A stretch of DNA of 64,000 nt from Micromonospora rifamycinica (GCF_900090265.1 NZ_LT607752.1:4526001-4590000); one strand, 5' to 3'. Shown: positions 53,266-62,734, counted from the stretch's first letter. The notes: a model not told the origin generated them from the letters alone. Translations and numbers: made by a program.

Positions 53266-53876
53266 TCGGGGGTCCTGTTCCGCTGCCGGGGAAAGAGGGT
53301 GACCGTGCCCTCGGCGTCGAGCGCGAGGCGGATCCGGTCCCCGGACGCCAGGAACCGCTGCACCGCGGGGATCTCGTCACCGTTGACGAAGGTGCCGTTC
53401 GGGGTGGGCACGGGAGTGATCCAGGCCCGCCCGTCCGGATCCACCCCCAGCACGGCGTGCCGGCGGGAGACGTTCGGGTACGACCGGAAGAGCCGCCGGT
53501 CCGTGCCGTGTCTGCCCAGCTCGACCTGCCCGCCCGGGGCGATCTCGACCTGCCCGTACGCGAAGACGACGAGCATCCCGGGCGGGGTGAGCGGTCGGCG
53601 ACAGTCGGGGGCGAGGCACTCGGTGCTGGTCGGGCTCGCCGGTGGCGTCCCGCAGTTCCAGCACGCGGTGACCGGTCCGCCCGGCCCCGCACCGGCCCCG
53701 CCGGGCTGGTGGGCGGTGTCGCCCGGTCCGGGCTCGTGGGCGGTGTCGCCCGGTCCGGGCTGGTGGGCGGTGTCGCCCGGTCCGGGCGTGTGGGGGACCA
53801 GCTCGCAGAGGTGTTCCGGGCAGAGCGGCACCTCGGGGCCGTGCAGTTCCCCGCCCACCGTGCACCGCTGGGTCAT
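53262..53876 (-). CDS. FHA-domain protein with zinc ribbon
   Basis: Phosphothreonine-reading adaptor of 204 residues. The N-terminus has cysteine pairs, three or four copies of GPGDTAHQP, then a zinc ribbon (CWNCG, CLAPDC). The C-terminal half is an FHA fold with the conserved ELGRHG, SxRH (NVSRRHAVLG near 138) and NGTFVNGDEI near 163. The operon also encodes a Ser/Thr kinase whose N-terminus carries three TxxD motifs, the preferred FHA target. It overlaps the AAA+ gene (ATGA). Confidence 0.88.
   Translation of the reverse strand: MTQRCTVGGELHGPEVPLCPEHLCELVPHTPGPGDTAHQPGPGDTAHEPGPGDTAHQPGGAGAGPGGPVTACWNCGTPPASPTSTECLAPDCRRPLTPPGMLVVFAYGQVEIAPGGQVELGRHGTDRRLFRSYPNVSRRHAVLGVDPDGRAWITPVPTPNGTFVNGDEIPAVQRFLASGDRIRLALDAEGTVTLFPRQRNRTPE
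53700..53800 (-). repeat. 27-bp tandem repeats in FHA gene
   Basis: About three near-identical 27-bp units encoding PGPGDTAHQ lie between the N-terminal cysteines and the zinc ribbon. The high DNA identity implies recent expansion; length is likely variable between strains. Confidence 0.7.
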
Positions 53877-55819
53877 CGCAGGCCCGCCCTGGTGACGGTC
53901 GCCCGCACCGTGGGCAGGACGGTGTCGTCACCCTGGCTGACGCCGGTGACCCGGACGGCGCTGGCCGGCGGCAGGTCCTGCGCGAACAGGAAACGGGCCA
54001 GCGGGTTGATGAGGTTGCTCTCCAGGAGGTTCCCGATCCCCCGGCCGCCGTTGTCCCGGTCGGCGGTGCAGAGGTCGCTCAACTCCTCGCGGGCCTGGTC
54101 GGTGAGTTCCAGGTCGATCTGCAGCTCCTGCTCGACCCGTTCCACGACGTTCGCCAGTTGGAGGTCGAAGATCTCGCGGGCGATCTCCGGGCTGATGAAG
54201 TCGAAGACGACGATGTTGTCGCCGAGCCGGTTGAGCAGCTCCGGTCGGCCGATCCGCACGGTGAAGTGGTCGCGGATCGCCGCCTTCACCTTCGCCTCGA
54301 GGTCCTGGTAGGGCATTCCCGGATGGACGATCTGCTCCTTCTGCCCGGTCTGCGGGTCGGTCACCAGGATCCCGAGGTTGGAGGTGAAGATGAGCACGCA
54401 CCCGGTGAAGTGCGTGGTCACCCCCTGCCCGTCGGTGAGCCGGCCGTCCTCCAGGATCTGCAGGAACTTGTCCATGACCAGCGGGTGCGCCTTCTCGATC
54501 TCGTCGAAGAGGACCACCTGGAACGGCTTGCGCCGGACCGCCCCGGTCAGCTCGCCGCCGGCCTCGAAGCCCACGTAGCCCGGTGGCGCACCGACCAGTC
54601 GGTCGGCCGCCTGGTCGGCGGCGAACTCGCTCATGTCGAACCGCAGGTACGCGTCGGAGTCCCCGAAGAGGATGTCGGCGACCTGCTTGGCCAGCTCCGT
54701 CTTGCCGACGCCGGTCGGTCCGGCGAAGAACAGGACCCCACGCGGGCGGGTGCCGGTGCTGGTCGCCTGCGCGCCGGAGAGGCCCAACGCGGCCCGCTTG
54801 AGGATGTCGAGCGTCTTGCCGATGGCCCGGTCCTGGCCCTTGATCCGCTGACCGATCATGCGCTCGCCCCGGGTGATCTGCTCCCGTACGCTGCTGCGAC
54901 GCCAGGGGTCGTCGTCCACCCCGAGCTTGTAGATCCGGACGGCGTCGGCGATCCGGTCGGGGCCGATGCGGCGGTCCCGCGCCAGCTTGACGATCGCCAT
55001 CATCGACCGCAGGGTCATCCGGTCGGTCCGCTTGGCGAAGGTGTCGGCGAACTCCTGCGGGTCGGGCACCGCCGGCGGCGTCGCCGGCAGCGTCGGGGCC
55101 AGCAGCCGGGCGAGGTCGGTCCGCTCCTCCAGCGTCGGCATGCCGACCGCGATCGAGCGGATCGGCTCGACCCCGGCGGTGAACCAGGCCGGCAGGTCCC
55201 GCTCCCCGTCCGTCAGCCAGATGACCGGATTGAACAGCGGGGTGGGTCGCGGGCCGGGAAGGGGAAACGGCTTCGCGACGAGCGCCAGCCGGTGACAGAA
55301 GAGAAAGAAGTCCCGCTCCACCGGATCGAGCTGGCCGGGCACCCGGACGATGCGCGCCGCGTAGTCGATCACGAAGGCGACCCGGGCCGTCGGGGTGCCG
55401 ACGGCCCGGCTGCCCGGCGTCGCCGAACCCTCGCCGTCGAGGGGCGGCTGCTCGGGTACGCCGACGACCCGGGCCAGATGGGTACGGAGCTTCTCCAGGG
55501 GCTGCCGGTGCCCGACCGTCCGGGGCGCGAGCAGGCTCTCCGCCACCGGGGAGCTCTCCTCGGGGTAGGCGGTGATTCCGTAGACCGGGTCGTAGCAGAT
55601 CAGGCTCTGGAAACCACTCGGCTGCAGCGCGGACCAGAGCACCGCGAGCATCGACGCCGGGCGCGCCGTCGGTCCGGACGACCGGATCAGGAACTGGTCA
55701 CGCACGTTGCCGTGCAGGACGTACTGGGCGTGCACCGCCAGCGTCCCGGCGAGTTCGTTGGCGAAGGCCGGGAAGCCCGGCAGGAACGCGTCGCGTCGTG
55801 CTGCCTCGTCGTTGGTCAT
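53873..55819 (-). CDS. AAA+ ATPase, ClpB/ClpV C-terminal-domain type
   Basis: Hexameric unfoldase-type ATPase of 648 residues. The first 330 residues are a distinct, probably degenerate first ATPase or adaptor part (VIDYAARIVR, NPVIWLTDGERD). The second part is a Clp/Hsp100 D2 domain: Walker A GPTGVGKTEL near 370, pore loop GAPPGYVGFE near 415, Walker B VVLFDEIEKAHP near 440, sensor FTSNLG near 480, arginine finger in RPELLNRLGD near 525, and the ClpB D2-small domain NGGRGIGNLLE near 600. No Clp N domain or ClpP tripod is evident. It would remodel or extract a partner protein made from the same operon. Confidence 0.88.
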   Translation of the reverse strand: MTNDEAARRDAFLPGFPAFANELAGTLAVHAQYVLHGNVRDQFLIRSSGPTARPASMLAVLWSALQPSGFQSLICYDPVYGITAYPEESSPVAESLLAPRTVGHRQPLEKLRTHLARVVGVPEQPPLDGEGSATPGSRAVGTPTARVAFVIDYAARIVRVPGQLDPVERDFFLFCHRLALVAKPFPLPGPRPTPLFNPVIWLTDGERDLPAWFTAGVEPIRSIAVGMPTLEERTDLARLLAPTLPATPPAVPDPQEFADTFAKRTDRMTLRSMMAIVKLARDRRIGPDRIADAVRIYKLGVDDDPWRRSSVREQITRGERMIGQRIKGQDRAIGKTLDILKRAALGLSGAQATSTGTRPRGVLFFAGPTGVGKTELAKQVADILFGDSDAYLRFDMSEFAADQAADRLVGAPPGYVGFEAGGELTGAVRRKPFQVVLFDEIEKAHPLVMDKFLQILEDGRLTDGQGVTTHFTGCVLIFTSNLGILVTDPQTGQKEQIVHPGMPYQDLEAKVKAAIRDHFTVRIGRPELLNRLGDNIVVFDFISPEIAREIFDLQLANVVERVEQELQIDLELTDQAREELSDLCTADRDNGGRGIGNLLESNLINPLARFLFAQDLPPASAVRVTGVSQGDDTVLPTVRATVTRAGLR

Positions 55820-57159
55820 CGGCCGGCGTCCCGGGTCCTGTTCTCGGCTGCGGTCGACCGGGCCGTCGAGGTGTCGAAGGCCGCCGCGTCCCGCTGGCGG
55901 TGTTCGGGCCGGTGACCACGCTGCACGGAGACCTCGGCCGTGCCGGTCCCGGTGTCGAGCCGGTCGGCGAGTACGGCGAGGTGGTCGGCGAACTCGTCGC
56001 AGCGGGACCGGTCCCGCAACTCCGCCTCGTCACCGGCCGCGGTGAGTTCCCGCAGCACCCGACCGTGGATCGTGCCGGCCTCGTCCACCCAGACGTCCGC
56101 GGTGTGCTCCCCGTGCCAGTCGGCGCGGCTGACCCGCAGCCCGGCGGTGTGTCGCGTGTCGACCTCGGCGTCGACCGTGTAGCCCTCCTCGCGCAGCAGC
56201 CGCAGCACCAGGTTGCGGGTGAACCGTTGGCGCACCATCTCCCCGGCCCAGGTCACCAGCTCGGTGCCCTCGCGGCGTAGCTGCGGGGTCAGCTCCGCGT
56301 CGCCGTCCACCACGGCCCGCAGCCTGGCGGCCGTGCCGCGTAGCGGGGCCGGCGGACCGTTGTGGACCAGCGCGACGGCCACGTCACGGTCCTCCAGGGT
56401 GGTCAGCCACTGCGCCGCGAGCCGGCGTCGGGCGACCCTCGCGTTGAGGTCCCGGACCGTGCCGCGCAGCGCACGCAGATAGCTGGCGCTCTCCGTCGGG
56501 TGGGCGGCGACCAGCGCGGCTCCCGCCAGCGCCGCGGCCCGCTCGTCGGCGTTGGCGTCCGGGTCGAGCCCGGCGAGCACCCCCTCGACCTGCTGGCCGG
56601 CGCGGCGGGAGTCGACCGGCTCGGGACGCTCCTCGGGGGCACGTCGCCGCGCCAGCGCCTCCCGGTAGGCCCGGACCGCGGTGATCGTGTCCGGCGTGGC
56701 GGCGGCCGGTGGCAGGGCGGCCACCAGCGCGGCCAGTTCCCGCTGCGCCACTGCCGCGTCCAGTTCGCGTTGCGCCGCCAGCAGGGCCTGTTCCGTCTCC
56801 CGCATCCGCTGTCTGATCTGGTCGATCGTGCCGCCGCTCAGGGCGACCGGAGGCGGGACGTCCAGGTCCGGGCCGCCGCCCGCCGCCCGTCGTTCCAGCA
56901 ACCGGATCCGGGCGTTGAGCCCGACTACGTCGGCGGCCACGCACTGCCAGCGGGCGGCCTTCGCCTCGGCCTCGGCCAGGGCCGCCAACTCCGCTTCGAG
57001 CCGCTCGCCGTAGTCCCCGACGGCGCGCAGCGCGCCCTCGGCCGCCGCTCCGGCCGCGTTGACCAGCAGCACGGCCGTGCCGGCTGCCGTGAGCACCACG
57101 GCCGCGCCGGCGGCGGCCACGACCGCGACCGGCAGGATGACGATGCCACCTGAACTCAT
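55816..57159 (-). CDS. Membrane-anchored coiled-coil protein
   Basis: A 447-residue protein of no known family. An N-terminal hydrophobic segment of about 35 residues (VVAAAGAAVVLTAAGTAVLL) anchors it. It is followed by long Ala/Glu/Arg-rich coiled coils (about 45-330) and a compact C-terminal part around FTRNLVLRLLREEGY and HTADVWVDEAGTIHGRV, then a polar tail. ATG 57159 is preferred (GAGGGGG upstream). It overlaps the AAA+ gene by 4 bp, so it is a likely direct partner or substrate of the ATPase. Confidence 0.75.
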   Translation of the reverse strand: MSSGGIVILPVAVVAAAGAAVVLTAAGTAVLLVNAAGAAAEGALRAVGDYGERLEAELAALAEAEAKAARWQCVAADVVGLNARIRLLERRAAGGGPDLDVPPPVALSGGTIDQIRQRMRETEQALLAAQRELDAAVAQRELAALVAALPPAAATPDTITAVRAYREALARRRAPEERPEPVDSRRAGQQVEGVLAGLDPDANADERAAALAGAALVAAHPTESASYLRALRGTVRDLNARVARRRLAAQWLTTLEDRDVAVALVHNGPPAPLRGTAARLRAVVDGDAELTPQLRREGTELVTWAGEMVRQRFTRNLVLRLLREEGYTVDAEVDTRHTAGLRVSRADWHGEHTADVWVDEAGTIHGRVLRELTAAGDEAELRDRSRCDEFADHLAVLADRLDTGTGTAEVSVQRGHRPEHRQRDAAAFDTSTARSTAAENRTRDAGR

Positions 57160-57204
57160 CGGAACCCCCTCACGGCTGTACCTGACGGACGGCCCGGTCA
57201 CCGG

Positions 57205-59508
57205 TCACGACCCGGCCGCCGCGATGTCGGCCCGCTCCCGGGCCACCTCGTCGAGCCAGGCCAGGTAGCGACCGATGGTCCAGACCACCATCAGGACGGC
57301 CACCGCCACCGGCGTGACGACCGGCAGGTACGCGGTGAGCAGCCCGGCCCCGCCGAGCACTCCGCCGACCACCGTCAGCGCCGCCCACCGCCCGGTCACC
57401 CGCCGGGCCAGCCGGCCGACGGTCACCGCCGTGGAGACCAGCAGGGAGTACGCCCGGAACCGCCCGCCGATCGTCCAGGCGAGCAGCGACTCGACGGTGA
57501 GCGCGACGCCGGTCGCGGCGACGACCGCGAACCAGGCGTCGACGATCGTGGCGTCGGGGGCCACGTCGACGGCGTCGCCGATGCCGACCATCGCCGCCAG
57601 CACGACGACCAGGGCGCAGACACCGCCGACGGCCAGCGCCAGCGCCCGGGGCCGGTTCTGCCGCCGGGACCACTCCCGGATCGCCTCGGTCCGCCGCAGC
57701 CACTCCCGGCGGGCGCGGGCGGCCTCCTCCTCGGCCGCCTTCCGCTCGGCGGTGCTCTCGGCGAACGGCGCCAGCGCGTACGCCAGCCACAGGTGTCGCG
57801 GCTGGGCGACGAGCGTGGTGAACCAGGGCTCCTCGGCCTGCCGCGCGCGTTGCGTCAGGTCCCGCCGGACGGCGTGGCGTTGGTCGTCGGTCGCCACGGC
57901 GGCCAGCAGGGTCAGGGCGTGGAACCGGGGCGCCTCGTCCCGGAGCAGCCGCCGTAGTTCCGCGCGGGCCTCGGTGTCGGCGACCGCGGACAGCGACGCG
58001 GGGGAGGTCAGGTGCCGGTGCTCCCGGCGCCAGCGGTCGCGGACCTCCCGCAGGCCCTGGCCACCGCTGAGACCCGGTGCCGGCGAGCCGGCGGAGAGCA
58101 CCGGCAGCAGGTCGAAGGTCCAGAGGTCAGCCACGACGTCCGCGCTGCTGCCGACGCTGTTCAGCGCCTGGCCGGCGAGGCCGTAGAGCCGGTCGACGGC
58201 GATGTTCTCGTTGCGGTAGACCGGCGGGCGGGCCGGGTCGATCGCCTGCAACCGGGTCAGCAGCCGGACGTCCCGACTCGGCCGGCGACCCCTGGTCCGC
58301 GTCTTCGGGCGGTCCGGGAACTGCCGTAGCCACTCGCCGAGCCGCTGGTCGGGTGTCGGATCCGCACCGAAGAGCAGTGCGCTGGCGGTCTGCCAGGTCT
58401 CCGTCAGGGCCATGGCGAGCTCCGGCCGGTACCAGTAGTCGACGTCGAGGTAGCGGTAGGGCCGCTCGGCGGCGTGCGGTGTGCCCGGTGCGGGTGTCGT
58501 CGACGTCGCGGCGACCGACGGCGAGTCGCCGGCCAGCCAGCTCCGGATCTGGTCGGTGCCCCAGCGGCGGTCGGGGGCGGGCGTGAGGAGCCCCCGGCAG
58601 AGCAGCCGGAACCGTTCGTCGGCGACGGCGGAGACGTCGAGCACGCCGGTGGTGTACCGGACGTTCAGCGCCACGTCGTCGCCCAGCCCCGCCAGGATCT
58701 GCCCGCCGGTGGCCAGCTCGAAGAGGGTGATCCCCAGCGACCACCAGTCGTACGCGGGCGAGATGACGCCGCCGGCGATGAACTCGGGCGGCCGGTACCG
58801 GATCGTGCCGGTGTCCCGGTTGCGGGTGAGCGCCTCGACGTCGTCGACGTACCGGCTGATGCCGATGTCGACGAGCACGATCTCGACCGGGTCGAGGGTC
58901 CGTACCAGCAGGTTGGACGGTTTCAGGTCCCGGTGGACGATGCCGGCGGCGTGCAGCTCGGTCAGCGCCTCGGTGATCTGGCCCAGCAGGGTGGTCAGCA
59001 GCGCCGGGTCCAGCCCGCCCGGGTGGCGTCGGCGTAGCTCGGCCGCGGTGTGCCCGGCCAGGTACTCCATGATCTCGTAGTGGTGACCGTCGGCGGTGTC
59101 GGCCTCGAACAGCTCGACGATGTGGCGGCTGCGCCGGGACTCCCGCACGTACCCGGTGACCTGCGGGTCCGGGCCGGCACCCGCCCGGTAGAGCTTCAGT
59201 ACCCGGTCGAGCCCGGTCGCCCGCTCCTGGACCACGTAGAGGTCGCCCTCGCCGCCGGTGGAGAGTTCGCGCAGCACCTGGAACCGGGTGCCCAACCGGT
59301 CGGGGAGCCGCCGGCCCCAGGGCGGCACGTCCCGGCTGCCGGGCCGCACCCGCCCCGGATCCAGCTCCGTCGCCGGTTCCCGGTCGTCCGGCCGCACCCG
59401 CCCGGGGTCCAGCTGCGTCGCCGGCCCGTCGGCGGAACGGTCCCACCCGGCCCCGCCCCGGCCGGGGTCCAGCCGGGTCTCCTCCCCGGGCGGGTGCGGT
59501 CCGGTCAC
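57205..59508 (-). CDS. Transmembrane Ser/Thr protein kinase
   Basis: Hanks-type kinase of 767 residues. The kinase domain covers about 72-335: glycine loop LSTGGEGDLY, lysine in RVLKLY near 103, catalytic loop HRDLKPSN near 190, DFG equivalent VDIGIS near 212, and YRPPEF in the activation segment. About 250 residues of helical linker follow, then four transmembrane helices near 620-745 (ALAVGGVCALVVVLAAMVGI and others). The cytoplasmic N-terminus repeats TRLDPGR, TQLDPGR and TELDPGR, i.e. threonines 11, 31 and 47 each followed by xxD, ideal FHA-docking sites once phosphorylated. Unlike PknB it has no PASTA domains. It overlaps the lipoprotein gene (GTGA). Confidence 0.9.
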   Translation of the reverse strand: MTGPHPPGEETRLDPGRGGAGWDRSADGPATQLDPGRVRPDDREPATELDPGRVRPGSRDVPPWGRRLPDRLGTRFQVLRELSTGGEGDLYVVQERATGLDRVLKLYRAGAGPDPQVTGYVRESRRSRHIVELFEADTADGHHYEIMEYLAGHTAAELRRRHPGGLDPALLTTLLGQITEALTELHAAGIVHRDLKPSNLLVRTLDPVEIVLVDIGISRYVDDVEALTRNRDTGTIRYRPPEFIAGGVISPAYDWWSLGITLFELATGGQILAGLGDDVALNVRYTTGVLDVSAVADERFRLLCRGLLTPAPDRRWGTDQIRSWLAGDSPSVAATSTTPAPGTPHAAERPYRYLDVDYWYRPELAMALTETWQTASALLFGADPTPDQRLGEWLRQFPDRPKTRTRGRRPSRDVRLLTRLQAIDPARPPVYRNENIAVDRLYGLAGQALNSVGSSADVVADLWTFDLLPVLSAGSPAPGLSGGQGLREVRDRWRREHRHLTSPASLSAVADTEARAELRRLLRDEAPRFHALTLLAAVATDDQRHAVRRDLTQRARQAEEPWFTTLVAQPRHLWLAYALAPFAESTAERKAAEEEAARARREWLRRTEAIREWSRRQNRPRALALAVGGVCALVVVLAAMVGIGDAVDVAPDATIVDAWFAVVAATGVALTVESLLAWTIGGRFRAYSLLVSTAVTVGRLARRVTGRWAALTVVGGVLGGAGLLTAYLPVVTPVAVAVLMVVWTIGRYLAWLDEVARERADIAAAGS

Positions 59509-60701
59509 GACCGAGGGCAGGTCAGCTCGACGACCACGGCCCGGTTGCGGGCCGCGGCCGCGGGGATGAGGACGCCCTCGCCGGTGACGTCCCGGGTGAA
59601 GTACCTGCCGCCCGGCCCGTCCCCCCGGATCCTGATCCGGCCGGCGTCGACCCCGAGCTTGACCAGCTCCGTCCGGATCGCCGCGGCCCGGTCCTGCGAC
59701 AGCTTCACGTTACGCGCGCGGCCGCCCTCGCTGGAGGTGACGCCGACCAGCAGGATCCGTTGATCACCGGCGTTGAGCTGGTCGGCGAGCTGCCGCAGCA
59801 CCTTGCGGCCCTCCTCGGGCTCGCGGAGCCGGGCGGTGTCGACGACGAAACCCACCGAGTTGCTGTCGGCCAGGACGGTCGTGCCGCAGCGCTCGGGCGG
59901 TCGCGGTGGTGCCGGCAGGGCGACCACCGACACCGGGACCGGGCGGTCGACCGCGGTCCGCCGCGAGTCGGCGGCCAGCGTGTCGACGCAGGTCGCCCCC
60001 GCGTCCCTGGCCACGGCCTCCCAGATGGCGGTGACCCGGCCGCGGAGCTTCCCGTTCAGCACCGGCTGGGGGTCGGCGGTGTTGCCGAGGCCGACGAAGA
60101 CCACCGTCCGGCCGGACAGCCCCGGCATCAGCTCCTCCTTGCGCAGGAAGGCGGAGACGTCGGCCGGCTCGGCGCTGAACATCGCCACGTCGGTGAAGCT
60201 CAGCGCGCCCGCGGTGGAGAGCCCGGAGTCGAGGAAGACCACGAGGCCCCCCTCCGGGGTGATCCGTCCGGCCTCGGCCAGCGCGGCCAGCCCGTCGGCC
60301 TCGGCCACCTTCGGCTCCAGCTTCTGGACCACGCCCAGCGTCCGCTTCATGAAGTCGTCGAGTTTGCTGTCGTTACGGGCGTCGTTCTTCTGGTTGCTCT
60401 CGAACGTCGCGGTGAGCGCGATGCTCGGCTCACCGTCCAGCCGTACGATCCGGATCTCCTGACCGCCCTTCGCGGCCGACTCCACCAGCCGGCGGACGTC
60501 CTTCGGCAGGTCGGGCCGGGGGTTGTTGGCCCGTGCCCCGACGATCAGGGTGACCGCGGCCGGGCCTGCGCCCGGCACGGCCGCCGGGCAGGCGAGCGAC
60601 GAGGTGACGGGGGGTTCCGGGGCGGGCTCGTCGGCGCACCCGGTGATGGTGAGCGTCAGGGCCGCGACGACCGCGACGACCGACCTCTTCTTCCTGGCCA
60701 T
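59505..60701 (-). CDS. Lipoprotein with OmpA-like peptidoglycan-binding domain
   Basis: A 398-residue exported lipoprotein. The signal peptide ARKKRSVVAVVAALTLTI ends in the lipobox ITGC (Cys about residue 21). The middle 230 residues resemble a von-Willebrand-like or receiver-like fold with LTLIVGAR-type strands (VTLIVGARANNP, GGLVVFLDSGL). The C-terminal OmpA/MotB domain (about 285-398) has the conserved NVKLSQDRAAAIRTELVKLG and RIRIRGDG. It should tether the system to the cell wall from the outer face of the membrane. TGATG overlap with the upstream gene. Confidence 0.85.
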   Translation of the reverse strand: MARKKRSVVAVVAALTLTITGCADEPAPEPPVTSSLACPAAVPGAGPAAVTLIVGARANNPRPDLPKDVRRLVESAAKGGQEIRIVRLDGEPSIALTATFESNQKNDARNDSKLDDFMKRTLGVVQKLEPKVAEADGLAALAEAGRITPEGGLVVFLDSGLSTAGALSFTDVAMFSAEPADVSAFLRKEELMPGLSGRTVVFVGLGNTADPQPVLNGKLRGRVTAIWEAVARDAGATCVDTLAADSRRTAVDRPVPVSVVALPAPPRPPERCGTTVLADSNSVGFVVDTARLREPEEGRKVLRQLADQLNAGDQRILLVGVTSSEGGRARNVKLSQDRAAAIRTELVKLGVDAGRIRIRGDGPGGRYFTRDVTGEGVLIPAAAARNRAVVVELTCPRS

Positions 60702-61528
60702 CAGGCGGTGTCTCCTTCGGGAATCGGGTCCGGGCCGGCCGGGTGCGCCGGCCCCGCGGCGGCCCGCTGCCGGCCGCGGATGGTGTGCAGCAGCGTGCGT
60801 GCCTCGCGCTTGAGGCGTTGCGCGAGCGCCTGGTACTCGCCCTCGGTCCGGATCCGCTCCTCCTCCTGGCGTTCCCGCTCGCGGTCGATCGCGCCCTGGA
60901 TCTCCCGGGCACCGGTGAGCAGCCAGCCGCTCTCGGCCCGTCGCCGGGCGAGTGTCGTCAGTCGCGCCCGGGCCCGGCCGTACTGCTTGGCGGCCGGCTC
61001 GAAGCGGAGGAACCCGGCCAGTCCGGAGATCACCCCGGTGCCGAGGTAGAGGGCCAGGAAGAGCAGGGCGGAGAGGGTCTGGGAGTGGTCCTCGGGCGTC
61101 TCGGTCAGCGCCTCGACGTCGACGTCGAACGACGCTCCGGCGGCGGACGGCTCGGCGACGACGAGCCGGAACAGGAAGGCCATCAGGCCCAGCCCGGCCC
61201 ACACCAGCAGGCACAGCCACGCGGTCAGCCGCGCGCCGGGCACGTTGCGGGCGTTCGTGGCCTGCCGGGCCTGGAGGCCGGTGTAGTGGGACAGGGCGAT
61301 CGCGACCACCACGAAGCCGACCACCGCGGCCCAGATCATCTTCTCGGTCTCGTCGAGCGCGAGGAGCAGCACCTGGTGGAAGGTGACCAGGTCGACCGCT
61401 GCCGCCGCGACCAGGACCAGCAGGGTGACCGGGAGCACCCACCGTGGTCGGCCGGCGATCTGGCCGAGATCGCCGTACGTCACGGGACCGCTGGGTGCCG
61501 GGTTCGTCGGCCGGTTCTGCTCGTCCAT
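60701..61528 (-). CDS. Four-TM membrane protein with coiled-coil tail
   Basis: A 275-residue protein of unknown family with four predicted transmembrane helices (WVLPVTLLVLVAAAAVDLVT, MIWAAVVGFVVVAIALSHYT, LTAWLCLLVWAGLGLMAFLF, TLSALLFLALYLGTGVISGL). A charged cytoplasmic helix follows (IDRERERQEEERIRTEGEYQ region) with a basic tail. ATG 61528 has GAGGGG upstream; a longer upstream reading lacks features. Confidence 0.8.
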   Translation of the reverse strand: MDEQNRPTNPAPSGPVTYGDLGQIAGRPRWVLPVTLLVLVAAAAVDLVTFHQVLLLALDETEKMIWAAVVGFVVVAIALSHYTGLQARQATNARNVPGARLTAWLCLLVWAGLGLMAFLFRLVVAEPSAAGASFDVDVEALTETPEDHSQTLSALLFLALYLGTGVISGLAGFLRFEPAAKQYGRARARLTTLARRRAESGWLLTGAREIQGAIDRERERQEEERIRTEGEYQALAQRLKREARTLLHTIRGRQRAAAGPAHPAGPDPIPEGDTA

Positions 61529-61530
61529 CG

Positions 61531-61962
61531 TCACCCCTCCGTCCGTCGGCCGGGCAGCGGGTGCCGGTAGGGCGCGTCCTCGTCGACGATCTGGTCGAGG
61601 ATGTTGCGCACCGCGCCCGCCATGTCCCGCTGCTGGTGCTCGTCGTCGTGGTCGAGCGTGCCGATCCGGTCGACCACCTGCGCCACGGGCACCTGGAGGC
61701 GGTCGAGTTCGGCCAGCACCGCCCGGTGCCGCCGCCACGCGGCGCTGCGCCACCCGGCGAGCAGGTCGTCGACGTAGGCGTCGATCTCCGCGGTGATCTC
61801 GGCGTCGTCGCGGTCCTCGGCCAGCGCCTTGACCAGCTCGCGGAGGCCCTGGCGGGCCTGCTGGAGGTCGAGCTTCGCAGCGGGACGCCGGTGCAGCTTC
61901 CCGAGGGCGGCCTGGACCCGCCTCAGGTCGTACGGTAGGCGTCGGCTACGCCGTAGCTTCAC
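61531..61962 (-). CDS. Small hypothetical protein
   Basis: A 143-residue, charged, all-helical protein with no family I recognise. It begins at GTG 61962 with AGGAAGGGGAAG upstream, overlaps the preceding gene by 17 bp and ends 2 bp before the next ATG, so it is translated as part of the operon. Perhaps a structural subunit. Confidence 0.65.
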   Translation of the reverse strand: MKLRRSRRLPYDLRRVQAALGKLHRRPAAKLDLQQARQGLRELVKALAEDRDDAEITAEIDAYVDDLLAGWRSAAWRRHRAVLAELDRLQVPVAQVVDRIGTLDHDDEHQQRDMAGAVRNILDQIVDEDAPYRHPLPGRRTEG

Positions 61963-62734
61963 GGTCTTCCCCTTCCTGGCCGTCCCCGGTGTCGGCGGTG
62001 GTGATCTGGGTCAGCCGGGACAGCTCCGTCGCGACGTCGCCGGCGCTGCGGCCCACCCACGCCGGCAGCTCCTGCCGGATCCGGGGCAGCAGCACGGCGA
62101 ACTGGCGGCCCTCGGGGTGGGTCAGGCTGACCGCCTCCCAGAAGGTCGCCGCCCGCAGGGCGTAGTGCTCGCGCAGCCGCGCGACCCGGGCCTGTGCGAT
62201 GCGGAACTCGCGTTCGATCTCCTGCCGCGCGTCGCCGATGGCGGCCTGCAGGGAGTCGATGACGGCGATCCGCCGCTCGTACTCGGCCGCGGCCACCGCG
62301 ATCCGGTGTGCCCGCATCGCGGTGCGGCGACTGAGCAGCGCCGCACCGTCCAGGGTCAGTTCCGTCGGGTTGCGGGGCCGCAACTCGTCCTCGGTCAACG
62401 GCGCCTTCGCGGCGGCGAGGGCGACCGCGCCCCGCTTCAGGCTCAGTTCGGCGGCCACCAGGTCGTGCCGCAGCCGGACGACCCGCTGCCCGGTCACCGC
62501 GACCCGCTTCTCGAAGTCGAGCAGCTCGTCGTGCATCCGGACCAGGCACTGCCGGTTCAGCTTCTCGTGGTGGGGGGCGGTGATCGGGGCGCCCCCGTCG
62601 AGGTGCGCGATCAGGTTGCTGTAGCCGGGAGCCCGGCGGCGTCCACTCTGTCGCCCCCGGTGTCGGTCGACGAACCGTTCCCAGCGCGGGTAGGGGAGCG
62701 GGGCGGCCAGCTCGGCCTGCTGCGCGGTGCTCAT
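61946..62734 (-). CDS. Coiled-coil hypothetical protein
   Basis: A 262-residue helical protein with heptad-like runs (KRVAVTGQRVVRLRHDLVAA, RIAVIDSLQAAIGDARQEIE). No enzyme motif is seen. ATG 62734 is used; a 24-codon upstream extension is possible. It follows the CHAT-like gene after a 156-bp gap (62735-62890) in which I see no clear gene or promoter. Confidence 0.65.
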   Translation of the reverse strand: MSTAQQAELAAPLPYPRWERFVDRHRGRQSGRRRAPGYSNLIAHLDGGAPITAPHHEKLNRQCLVRMHDELLDFEKRVAVTGQRVVRLRHDLVAAELSLKRGAVALAAAKAPLTEDELRPRNPTELTLDGAALLSRRTAMRAHRIAVAAAEYERRIAVIDSLQAAIGDARQEIEREFRIAQARVARLREHYALRAATFWEAVSLTHPEGRQFAVLLPRIRQELPAWVGRSAGDVATELSRLTQITTADTGDGQEGEDREATA

